In this document: positions 52,371-60,135 of the stretch, one piece after another
How the letters are laid out: each line of letters begins with the position of its first letter
Numbering within the stretch: the first letter of the stretch is position 1
Assembly (NCBI GenBank): GCA_036389795.1
Contig: DASVWD010000140.1
Span: 62,001 to 126,000, forward strand
Length of the DNA: 64,000 nt
Direction of reading: 5' to 3'
Origin: Longimicrobium sp.
GTDB taxonomy: Bacteria > Gemmatimonadota > Gemmatimonadetes > Longimicrobiales > Longimicrobiaceae
Translations under genes and position numbers: made by a program
The notes under the pieces: model-generated
What the model saw: the letters and a program-made list of their open reading frames with translations, nothing else
What the model was told of the DNA's origin: nothing
Database searches by the model: none

Positions 52371-53626
52371 CAATGCATCTCTCCCAGCAGCCAGCGGCGG
52401 ACGCGGTCGAGGGCGATCTGCGTGGTCATGCCCTTGATCCAGTCGCGGCCGCGGTCGCCCAGGTCGAAGCGGCGGGACCAGGCGCCGCCCTCCCAGGCCA
52501 CCGCGACGCACACCGTACCCACCGGCTTTTCCGGTGTGCCGCCGCCCGGCCCCGCGATCCCCGTGGTCGACAGGCCCAGGTCGGCGCCCGCCAGCCGCCG
52601 CACGCCCTGCGCCATCTCCTCGGCCGTCTGCGTGCTCACCGCGCCCCACTCGGCCAGCGTCCCGGGCGAGACGCCGATGACCTGCTCCTTCGCCTCGTTG
52701 GAGTACGTGGCGACGCCCAGCAGGAAGTACCCGGAGCTGCCGGGGACGTCGGTGACGCGGTCGCCGATGCGGCCGCCGGTGCACGACTCGGCGACGGCCA
52801 GGGTGAGGCCGCGCTCGCGCAGCAGCCTGCCGACCGTCTCCTCCAGCCCCTCGTCGCCGGTGGCGTACAGGTGCGTGCCCAGCCGCTCGCGCACGCGCGC
52901 CTCCAATTCGTCCAGCCGCGCCTCCAGGTCGTCGCCGGGCGAGCCGGTGACGGTGAGGCGGGCCTGGATGCGCGGGAAGGCGGCGCGGAAGGCGAGCCGC
53001 GCCTCGGCGGGACCGGCCACGCCGACGAGCAGCTCGTCGAGCTTGCTCTCGGTGAGCCCGAAGGTGCTGAAGGTGCGCGAGACGAAGCGCCGGCCGGGAT
53101 TCCGTGCCGCCGCCCACGGCACCAGCGTGTGGGCGACCATGACGCGCGTCTCCCGCGGGACGCCGGGGAGGCAGGCGACGTGGCGCTCGCGGCCGCCGCG
53201 CTCGACAGGGCAGATGAAGCCGGGGGCGGTGCCGTTGGGGTTCGGGATGATGGTGCTGCCCTCGGGGAAGAGCGCCTGCTTGCGGTTGTTGGGCGTCATC
53301 TCGAGCCCCCGCGCGCGGAAGCGCTCCTCGATCGCCGCGAGCGAGGCGTCGTCCAGCCGCAGCGGCCGGCCGGCGAGGCGCGCGACGGCGGCGGTGGTGA
53401 GGTCGTCGGCCGTGGGCCCCAGGCCGCCGGTGCAGACGACCAGCTCGGCGTCTTCCAGCGCGCGCTCCAGGGCGCGGATGATGGCCTCCTCGTCGTCCAC
53501 GACGGAGAAGCCGGAGACGGGCTCCACGCCCACGGCGCGCAGCTCGCCCGCCAGGAAGCCCGAGTTGGTGTCCGTCGTCAGCCCGCCGACGATCTCGTCG
53601 CCGATGGCAAGGAAGGCAGCCCGCAT
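52370..53626 (-). CDS. cinA: CinA, nicotinamide-nucleotide amidase / competence-damage protein
   Basis: A 418-residue protein with both domains of full-length CinA: an N-terminal molybdopterin-binding-like domain (AIGDEIVGGLTTDTNSGFLA, CTGGLGPTADDLT, active on ADP-ribose in relatives) and a C-terminal NMN deamidase domain (AVAESCTGGRIGDRVTDVPG, STTGIAGPGGGTPEKPVGTV). It recycles NAD breakdown products. Start ATG 53626. A small ORF overlaps its stop. Confidence 0.94.
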   Translation of the reverse strand: MRAAFLAIGDEIVGGLTTDTNSGFLAGELRAVGVEPVSGFSVVDDEEAIIRALERALEDAELVVCTGGLGPTADDLTTAAVARLAGRPLRLDDASLAAIEERFRARGLEMTPNNRKQALFPEGSTIIPNPNGTAPGFICPVERGGRERHVACLPGVPRETRVMVAHTLVPWAAARNPGRRFVSRTFSTFGLTESKLDELLVGVAGPAEARLAFRAAFPRIQARLTVTGSPGDDLEARLDELEARVRERLGTHLYATGDEGLEETVGRLLRERGLTLAVAESCTGGRIGDRVTDVPGSSGYFLLGVATYSNEAKEQVIGVSPGTLAEWGAVSTQTAEEMAQGVRRLAGADLGLSTTGIAGPGGGTPEKPVGTVCVAVAWEGGAWSRRFDLGDRGRDWIKGMTTQIALDRVRRWLLGEMH

Positions 53627-53659
53627 CCGTCCTCTTGGTTTCCGTGTCGCGGATCGGTG

Positions 53660-53711
53660 GCGGCAGGTTGAAACCTGCCGCTACAACGGCGCAAAGTCCG
53701 CCTGCGCGGAC
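53660..53711 (+). repeat. Two-hairpin TGAA-loop element, copy 4
   Basis: Longest first stem of the family: nine pairs, GCGGCAGGT-TGAA-ACCTGCCGC, then TACAAC, GCAAAG and a second hairpin GTCCGC-CTGC-GCGGAC. It lies upstream of cinA and about 190 bp before the SDR gene. Confidence 0.82.
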
Positions 53712-53898
53712 CCGGGAGATCAGTATAGTCCATACGGCGGCGGTTGGCGAAAGGCCGGGTGCATCACGGCAGCGCCGTTACCGCCGACGAGCGCGGACCA
53801 GTGAGCGACGCTCAGTTTTTCCAGTATTTGCAAGGGGTTTCGCCTCCGCTAGATTAGGCTCCCCGATCCCCTCTGCGGCCACCCGAGCGACGCCGACG

Positions 53899-54681
53899 AT
53901 GCGAAGCCTGCGCGACCTGTTCGACCTCTCCGGACGCGTGGCCCTGGTGACCGGCGGCGGGCGGGGCCTGGGCGAGCAGATCGCGGACGGGCTGGCGCAG
54001 GCGGGCGCGGCGGTGGCGGTGGCGTCGCGCAGGGTGGAGGCGTGCGAGGAGGTGGCCGCGCGGCTGGCCCAGGCGCACGGGGCCCGCACGCTGGCGCTCC
54101 GGATGGACGTGGCGTCGGAGGGCGACGTGTGCGACGCCGTCGACCGCATCGAGCGAGAGCTGGGGCCGGTGGACCTGCTGGTGAACAACTCGGGGACGGC
54201 GTGGGGCGCGCCCGCGGCGGAGATGCCGCTGGAGGCGTGGCACAAGGTGATGGAGGTGAACGTCACCGGCGCCTTCCTCTGCTCGCGCGAGGTGGGGGCC
54301 CGGCTGATCGCGCGCGGCTCGCCGGGGGCGATCCTGAACGTGGCGTCGATCTCGGGGCTCCGGGGCACGCCGCCGGAGGTGCTGGACGCGGTGGGCTACA
54401 GCGCCTCGAAGGGCGCCGTGGTCGCCCTCACGCGCGACCTGGCGGTGAAGTGGGCGCGCTACGGGATCCGCGTGAACGCCGTGGCGCCGGGTTTCTTCCG
54501 CACGAAGATGACCGAGGTGGTGCTGGAGCGGGCGGAGAAGTTCATCTCCCGCGCGGTCCCGCTGGGGCGCGTGGGCGGCGAGGACGAGCTGCTGGGCGCG
54601 GCGGTGTTCCTGCTGTCGCCAGCGGCGTCGTACGTCACCGGGCAGGTGCTGGGGGTGGACGGGGGAATCACGGCCGGGTGA
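53899..54681 (+). CDS. SDR family oxidoreductase
   Basis: A 260-residue classical short-chain dehydrogenase with cofactor motif TGGGRGLGEQIA, NNSG, Ser in NVASISGLRG and active site YSASK, and the C-terminal GQVLGVDGGITAG. It is similar to 3-oxoacyl-ACP reductase/gluconate 5-dehydrogenase types; the substrate is not fixed. The segment after RVNAVAPGFFRTKMT is typical. Start ATG 53899. It lies 282 bp before fadJ, separated by repeats. Confidence 0.92.
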   Translation: MRSLRDLFDLSGRVALVTGGGRGLGEQIADGLAQAGAAVAVASRRVEACEEVAARLAQAHGARTLALRMDVASEGDVCDAVDRIERELGPVDLLVNNSGTAWGAPAAEMPLEAWHKVMEVNVTGAFLCSREVGARLIARGSPGAILNVASISGLRGTPPEVLDAVGYSASKGAVVALTRDLAVKWARYGIRVNAVAPGFFRTKMTEVVLERAEKFISRAVPLGRVGGEDELLGAAVFLLSPAASYVTGQVLGVDGGITAG

Positions 54682-54708
54682 GGGTGGGGTCGTCGCCAGG
54701 GTGGCCGG

Positions 54709-54755
54709 GCGACTGAAGTCGCTGCAACAACTACACAAAGTCCGCCTGCGCGGAC
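54709..54755 (+). repeat. Two-hairpin TGAA-loop element, copy 5
   Basis: GCGAC-TGAA-GTCGC, then TGCAACAAC, CACAAAG and AGTCCGC-CTGC-GCGGACT. The first stem shows a paired change (G-C to A-T) against copies 1 and 3. It starts 28 bp after the SDR stop. A hairpin CTCTCCCGCGCAGCGGGGGAG (54858-54880) follows. Confidence 0.85.
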
Positions 54756-54963
54756 TCCCACGCGGAGATTTGCGCGGGCGGGTGAGGTTCGTGCGGGCGT
54801 GGCCACGGGCGAGGCATGCCTCGCCCCTACGGGTCGACGCGATAGAAGGCAGTTCCCCCTCTCCCGCGCAGCGGGGGAGGGCCGGGGAGGGGGCACCCAG
54901 CCGCGGCATGCACGAACGTCCGTCGCGGCAAGACGAGGCAGGAACATCATCCAGGAGTCAAGG

Positions 54964-57138
54964 ATGGCAAGCACGCTCGCGGAAGCGGAAGAGGCGGTCG
55001 CCACCCGGCCCCCCGTCCGCATGGACGTCGAGGACGGGATCGCGATCCTCCGCATGGACCAGCCGGGGAAGCCGGTCAACGTCATCTCGGCCGACCTGGT
55101 GGAGGCGATGCAGGAGATCCTGGAGGAGCTGGAGCGCGACGGCGGCTCCACCATCCGGGCGGCGGTCCTCGTCTCGGAGAAGAAGGGCACCTGGATCGCC
55201 GGGGCCGACATCGAGCAGTTCAAGGAGTTCCAGACGCCCGAGGACGGCGAGCGTGCCAGCCGCGCGGGGCAGGAGTTGCTGAACCGCCTGGAGAACCTGA
55301 TCATCCCCACCGTGGCGGCCATCGACGGCGCGGCGCTGGGCGGCGGGCTGGAGACGGCGCTCGCCTGCACCTATCGCATCGCCACCGACTCGCCGAAGAC
55401 CAAGCTGGGCCTTCCCGAGGTGAACCTGGGGATCATCCCCGGCGCGGGCGGCACGCAGCGTCTCCCGCGGCTGATCGGGCTGGCGGGCGCGCTGGACCTG
55501 ATGCTGACGGGGAAGCAGCTCGACGGGCGCCGCGCCCGGAGCGCCGGCGTGGTCGACGAGGTGGTCCCCGCGCCCGTGCTCCTGCGCGAGGCGCGGCGGG
55601 CCGCGCGCGACCTGGCCTCCGGCAAGCTCAAGCCGAAGGGGGCGAAGCTGCGCGGGTCGCCGAAGTTCGCGGAGAACCTCTTCGGGCTGCGCGGCTACAT
55701 CTTCCGCAAGGCGCGCGAAGGGGTGATGGGCAAGACGCACGGGCTCTACCCCGCGCCGCTCCGGCTCCTGGAGGTGGTCGCGAAGGGGCTGGACCGGCCG
55801 ATCGAGAAGGGGCTGGAGCTGGAGGCGCGCGCCTTCGGCGAACTGGCGGTCATGCCCGAGGCGCGCTCGCTGGTGCACCTCTTCTTCGTCACCACGGCGG
55901 CCAAGAACGACCCGGAGCTGGGCGGGGACGCGAAGCCGGTGGACGTGGACCACGTGGCCGTCGTGGGCGCGGGGTTCATGGGGGCGGGGATCGCCGCGGT
56001 CTCCGCGGAGAGCGGGATCCAGGTGCGGCTCAAGGACGTGAAGCCCGAGGCCGCGGCGAAGGGGCTCAAGACGGCGCGCGACACGCTGGTCAAGCGCGCC
56101 AAGCGGAAGAAGGCCCGCTCGTTCGAGATCACCCGGGTGGTCGACCGCGTCTCGGCGACCACGGAGTACACGGGCTTCCACCCGGCGGACGTGGTGGTCG
56201 AGGCGGTCTTCGAAGACGTGGGCCTCAAGCACAGTGTGATCAGGGAGATCGAGGAGCACATCGGCGAGAAGACGGTGCTCGGCTCCAACACGTCGACCAT
56301 CCCCATCGCCACGCTGGCGGAGGCGTCGGAGCGGCCGGAGCACGTGATCGGACTGCACTTCTTCTCGCCCGTGGACAAGATGCCGCTGCTGGAGATCATC
56401 ACCCACCCGGGGACGGCGCCGTGGGTGACGGCCACCAGCCACGCCTACGCCAAGAAGATCGGCAAGACGCCGATCATCGTGAACGACTCCCCCGGCTTCT
56501 ACGCCAACCGCATCCTGAGCCCCTACATGGCCGAGTCCGCGCTGCTGCTGGAGGAGGGGGTGCGGATCGAGAACATCGACCGGGCGATGGTGATGTGGGG
56601 CTACCCGGTGGGTCCCATCACCCTGTACGACGAGGTGGGGCTCGACGTGGCGCAGAAGGCGGGGAAGATCATGGCCGAGGCGTTCCCCGACCGCTTCAAG
56701 CCCAGCTCGGTGATCGACCGCATGGTGGGCGACGGGCGGCTGGGGCGGAAGAACGGGAAGGGCTTCTACCGGTACGAGGACGGGAAGAAGGGCGGCCCCG
56801 ACGAGGCGGTCTACCCCCTGGTCGGCGCCGGGCCGCGCAGGGACCTGCCGCGCGAGGAGATCCAGGAGCGCCTGGGGCTGATGATGGTCAACGAGGCGAT
56901 CCGCACGCTGGAGGAGGGAGTGCTGCGCTCGGCGCGCGACGGCGACGTGGGCGCGGTGCTGGGGATCGGCTTCCCGCCGATGAAGGGCGGCCCGTTCTGG
57001 TACGTGGACCAGGCCGGCGCGGCGAAGGTGCTGGAGCGGCTGCGGGCGCTGGAGGCGAAGTACGGCAAGCGCTTCGCGCCGGCGGCGCTCCTGGTGGAGC
57101 ACGCGGAGGGCGGGAAGAAGTTCTTCCCCGACGCATGA
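54964..57138 (+). CDS. fadJ: FadJ/FadB-type bifunctional enoyl-CoA hydratase / 3-hydroxyacyl-CoA dehydrogenase
   Basis: A 724-residue beta-oxidation enzyme. The N-terminal hydratase domain (about 1-290) has AGADIEQFKEF and both catalytic glutamates in GGGLETALA and GLPEVNLGIIPG. The dehydrogenase domain starts VAVVGAGFMGAGIAAVSA (NAD site) and holds GLHFFSPVDKMPLLEII with the catalytic His. It converts trans-2-enoyl-CoA to 3-ketoacyl-CoA. Symbol fadJ is by similarity; no thiolase gene is adjacent. Start ATG 54964; its stop overlaps the next start. Confidence 0.94.
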   Translation: MASTLAEAEEAVATRPPVRMDVEDGIAILRMDQPGKPVNVISADLVEAMQEILEELERDGGSTIRAAVLVSEKKGTWIAGADIEQFKEFQTPEDGERASRAGQELLNRLENLIIPTVAAIDGAALGGGLETALACTYRIATDSPKTKLGLPEVNLGIIPGAGGTQRLPRLIGLAGALDLMLTGKQLDGRRARSAGVVDEVVPAPVLLREARRAARDLASGKLKPKGAKLRGSPKFAENLFGLRGYIFRKAREGVMGKTHGLYPAPLRLLEVVAKGLDRPIEKGLELEARAFGELAVMPEARSLVHLFFVTTAAKNDPELGGDAKPVDVDHVAVVGAGFMGAGIAAVSAESGIQVRLKDVKPEAAAKGLKTARDTLVKRAKRKKARSFEITRVVDRVSATTEYTGFHPADVVVEAVFEDVGLKHSVIREIEEHIGEKTVLGSNTSTIPIATLAEASERPEHVIGLHFFSPVDKMPLLEIITHPGTAPWVTATSHAYAKKIGKTPIIVNDSPGFYANRILSPYMAESALLLEEGVRIENIDRAMVMWGYPVGPITLYDEVGLDVAQKAGKIMAEAFPDRFKPSSVIDRMVGDGRLGRKNGKGFYRYEDGKKGGPDEAVYPLVGAGPRRDLPREEIQERLGLMMVNEAIRTLEEGVLRSARDGDVGAVLGIGFPPMKGGPFWYVDQAGAAKVLERLRALEAKYGKRFAPAALLVEHAEGGKKFFPDA

Positions 57139-58109
57139 GCGCGGCCGCCGCCCCCGTCGAGGTGGCCCCGGGCGTCCACCGCGTCTCGGTGCCGCTCCCC
57201 TTCCCCCCGCGCGAGGTGGCGGCGTGGGTGATCGAGGGCGACGCGGGGCACACGCTGGTGGACACGGGGATCGACACGCCCCTCGCCCGGGGCGCGCTGC
57301 GCGAGGCGGCGGAGCACGTGGGGGTGACGCCCGAGAGCCTGGCCTTCGTGGTCCTCACCCACGCGCACCTGGACCACTACGGGCTGGCGGGGCCGGTGCG
57401 CGAGTGGAGCGGGGCGCGCGTGGCGGTGCACGAGCGCGAGGAGGCGCTGGTGCGCACCTTCCTGGCGCGCTGGCCCGAAGACCGCCCCGGCGCCGTCCCC
57501 GCCTTCCTGCGCGGCGGCGTCCCCGAAGGGCTGGCCGTGCAGCTCGTGGCGGCCACGGACTTCATCCACCGGCAGTACCGGGAGCTGCGGCCGGACATCG
57601 TCCTCGAGGGCGACGGCGGCCCGCTCCCCGGCGGCGGGGGATGGGAGTGGATCCACACGCCCGGGCACTCGCCGGGGCACGTGACGGTCTACCACCCGGA
57701 GCGGCGCATCCTGATCACCGGCGACCACGTGCTGCCGCGCATCTCGCCGCACATCGGCGCGGGGCCGTACTTCGAGGACCCGCTGGCGGAGTACCTGGCG
57801 TCGCTCAGCCGGCTGCGCGACCTGCCGGTGGACCTCGTCCTCCCCTCGCACGGCGAGCCGTTCCCGGACCTGGGCGCGCGCGTCGACGGCATCCTGGCCC
57901 ACCACGCCGAGCGCAACCAGCGGGTGCTGGCGCTGCTGGACGTCCCCCGCACGTCGTTCGAGGTGGCGCTCGGCGTCTTCGGCGAGCTGCCGCCGGACAA
58001 CCTGTTGCACGCGTTGCGCGAGTCGCTGGCGCACCTGGTCTACCTGGCTGGCGTCGGCGCGGTCGCGCGGGAGGAGCGGGGCGCGGTGGAGGTGTGGAGG
58101 AGGGTGTAG
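57135..58109 (+). CDS. Metallo-beta-lactamase fold hydrolase
   Basis: A 324-residue MBL-fold hydrolase with the metal motif THAHLDHYG (HxHxDH), TPGHSPGHVTVYH, ITGDHVLP and a final LPSHG. The C-terminal helical part (residues 230-320) is the winged-helix type seen in LACTB2-like proteins. ATG 57135 overlaps the fadJ stop by 4 bp (ATGA), so the two are coupled and the enzyme may hydrolyse a CoA ester or metabolite of beta-oxidation, which is inference. Confidence 0.92.
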   Translation: MSAAAAPVEVAPGVHRVSVPLPFPPREVAAWVIEGDAGHTLVDTGIDTPLARGALREAAEHVGVTPESLAFVVLTHAHLDHYGLAGPVREWSGARVAVHEREEALVRTFLARWPEDRPGAVPAFLRGGVPEGLAVQLVAATDFIHRQYRELRPDIVLEGDGGPLPGGGGWEWIHTPGHSPGHVTVYHPERRILITGDHVLPRISPHIGAGPYFEDPLAEYLASLSRLRDLPVDLVLPSHGEPFPDLGARVDGILAHHAERNQRVLALLDVPRTSFEVALGVFGELPPDNLLHALRESLAHLVYLAGVGAVAREERGAVEVWRRV

Positions 58110-58138
58110 GTGGGTGACGCATTCAGGACCGTCATGAT

Positions 58139-58247
58139 GTCATTCTGAGGGAGCCGCTGCACCGACCTGCGGAATGCGGCGACGTCCGGCGGCGTCCAAC
58201 CTCTGGTCCGGAGGAAAGACTCGCGAGGACGCTCCCTCGGAATGACA
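58139..58247. repeat. MITE-like element with TGTCATTC termini, short copy
   Basis: 109 bp with 15-bp terminal inverted repeats, TGTCATTCTGAGGGA and complement (14 of 15 match). The termini equal those of 9860-10061 but the inside differs. No coding capacity. 58248-58415 shows no further feature. Confidence 0.8.
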
Positions 58248-58415
58248 CCTTGAGGCGAGGCGGGCTTCACTCGACGAAAAACCCGCCGCCGCGCCGGCGG
58301 TACGGGGGAGCCACGCTGCGCGGCCGCGGAGTCCGCGATGGCACTTCGCGCAGATGTTGCAGCGAAGGGGTTCAACGACGAGAGTTGCGAATCCGAACCG
58401 ATCCGGGGGTGGACG

Positions 58416-58862
58416 ATGGCGGAGGACTGGCGGCAGAACCTGGTGGAGAGCGACGCGGAGATCGGGGAGATCCTGAGGAGCGTCAGGCGCGTCGCGGTGC
58501 TGGGGATCAAGACCGAGGCGCAGGCGGGGCAGCCGGCGTTCTACGTCCCCGAGTACCTGCACCGCGCGGGGTACGACGTGGTCCCCGTCCCCGTCTACTT
58601 CCCCGACGCCACGCACATCCTCGGCAAACACGTCTACCGCAAGCTGGCCGACGTCCCCGGCGGCATCGACATGGTGAACGTCTTCCGCCGCTCGCAGGAC
58701 GTGCCGCCCCACGTGGACGACATCATCGCCGCGAAGCCGAAGGTGGTGTGGATGCAGAGCGGCATCCGCAACGAGGAAGCCGCCCGCCGCCTGGCCGAGG
58801 CCGGGATCAAGGTGATCCAGGACCGCTGCGCCATGGTCGAGCACCGGCGCCACGTGCGGTGA
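58416..58862 (+). CDS. CoA-binding protein (YccU/succinyl-CoA synthetase-like domain)
   Basis: A 148-residue Rossmann-type CoA-binding protein with VAVLGIKTE, QPAFYVPEYLHRAGYDVVPV, MVNVFRRSQDVPPHVDDIIA, VVWMQSGIRNEEAARRLAEAG and IQDRCAMVEHRR, the complete CoA_binding_2 pattern. The role is unknown. ATG 58416 (MAEDWRQNL) is chosen over the longer frame from 58338. Confidence 0.9.
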   Translation: MAEDWRQNLVESDAEIGEILRSVRRVAVLGIKTEAQAGQPAFYVPEYLHRAGYDVVPVPVYFPDATHILGKHVYRKLADVPGGIDMVNVFRRSQDVPPHVDDIIAAKPKVVWMQSGIRNEEAARRLAEAGIKVIQDRCAMVEHRRHVR

Positions 58863-58889
58863 GGCTTCTGAGGGTTGCAGCGAGGCCGG

Positions 58890-58943
58890 GCGGCTGAAGT
58901 CGCGGCAACAACTGCAGAAAGCCTCGCAAACCCCGCGAGGCTT
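58890..58943 (+). repeat. Two-hairpin TGAA-loop element, copy 6
   Basis: GCGGC-TGAA-GTCGC (one G-T pair), GGCAACAAC, TGCAGA and the nine-pair AAGCCTCGC hairpin. It starts 28 bp after the CoA-binding stop, exactly as copy 5 follows the SDR gene. Confidence 0.85.
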
Positions 58944-59270
58944 CAACCGCTTCCCGCACGCGGTTTCGTCGCGCGAAGCGCCGGGGGGGTTCCCCTCCAC
59001 CGCGCAGCGGGGGAGGGAGCGCGCCCTCCGGCTGCGAGGAACGAGCAGCCGAGGGTCGCGCGGGGAGGGGGCACCCCCGCCGCGGCGGCACGAGAGCCGG
59101 TCGAAGCGAGGAAATCCGTCAATCTACCGCCCTGATTGAGAAGCGTTCTCAGCGAACGACGCCGCGGCGCCCACACCGGGAGCCGCGGCGAAATCGTCTC
59201 AACTCCAAGGGACGCAAGGCGATGGGGCGGGAAACGGGCGAGGTTGGGGGAGAGGTGGGGCGAACCCTTA
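58944..59270. other. Gene-free region before the ACIII operon
   Basis: Holds a hairpin of the CCACCGCGCAGCGGGGGAGGG type (58988-59010) with an inserted GCGCCCTCCGGCTGCGAGGAA segment, ending GGGGAGGGGGCACC near 59080. The rest up to 59270 has no gene or named motif. Confidence 0.5.
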
Positions 59271-59299
59271 TTGCCGTTCCAAACTGCCCGTGTTATATG
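59271..59299 (+). promoter_or_regulatory. Candidate promoter of the ACIII operon
   Basis: TTGCCG (59271-59276), 17-bp spacer, TATATG (59294-59299), about 130 bp upstream of actA; the only AT-rich spot in the gap. Confidence 0.45.
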
Positions 59300-59427
59300 G
59301 GTGTGCCGCGAACGGGGCCGGGGGATTGCGAGGCCCCGCGCGGGCGCAGGGGGGAAGCCGGGTGCGGGCGGCGGGCGAAGGCCCGCTTTCCGTGCGCGGC
59401 CCAGGGTTTTCTCCGCTCAGGCAGACC

Positions 59428-60114
59428 ATGACGAGAGTCGTCTCCATCCTCGGCCTCGCGCTGCTGGCCGCCGCCGCGGGCTCGTGCCGCGACTACAGCG
59501 CGGACGAGGGCGACGCGCCGCAGCAGCCGATCGCGTTCTACCACAGCGTGCACGCGGGGCAGAACCAGATCCCCTGCCAGTACTGCCACTTCTCGGCCGA
59601 CCGCTCCGTCGACGCGGGGATCCCCAGCACGCAGGTGTGCGTGGGCTGCCACGTCCCCGGCGGCACCGCCGCGGGCGCCGACCCGTCGCAGGCCGTGCTC
59701 GGCTTCCCCGCGAAGCAGCGCGACAGCACGTGGAACGCCGAGGCGCTCAAGATGGTGGACCACTGGAAGAACGGCGAGGCGATCCCCTGGGTGCGGGTCC
59801 ACAAGATCCCCGAGCACGCCAAGTTCCCGCACTACGTGCACGTGAACGTGGGGCTGCAGTGCCAGACCTGCCACGGCCCCGTGCAGAACATGAAGGAGGT
59901 CTACCAGTTCTCGTCGCTCCGCATGGGGTGGTGCATCGAGTGCCACCGCGGCGTGACCGAGCTTTCGCCGCCGGAGGAGGCCGCCGTGCGCCAGCGCTCG
60001 TCGTTCCTGCGCCGGGTGGCCGCGCTCCGGGCGGCGGGGACCGACACGCGCGGCCAGCGCGCCACCTGGCCCCGGCAGCGCGCGTCGACGGACTGCATGG
60101 TGTGCCACTACTGA
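59428..60114 (+). CDS. actA: Alternative complex III, pentahaem cytochrome c subunit
   Basis: A 228-residue lipoprotein-like subunit with five CxxCH haem sites: CQYCH, CVGCH, CQTCH, CIECH and CMVCH. The leader (VVSILGLALLAAAAGSC) ends at a cysteine, consistent with lipid anchoring. ActA gives electrons from quinol oxidation to cytochrome c or to a caa3 oxidase. ATG 59428. It precedes actB by 21 bp. Confidence 0.93.
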   Translation: MTRVVSILGLALLAAAAGSCRDYSADEGDAPQQPIAFYHSVHAGQNQIPCQYCHFSADRSVDAGIPSTQVCVGCHVPGGTAAGADPSQAVLGFPAKQRDSTWNAEALKMVDHWKNGEAIPWVRVHKIPEHAKFPHYVHVNVGLQCQTCHGPVQNMKEVYQFSSLRMGWCIECHRGVTELSPPEEAAVRQRSSFLRRVAALRAAGTDTRGQRATWPRQRASTDCMVCHY

Positions 60115-60135
60115 AGCGCCCGGGAGACGAACGGC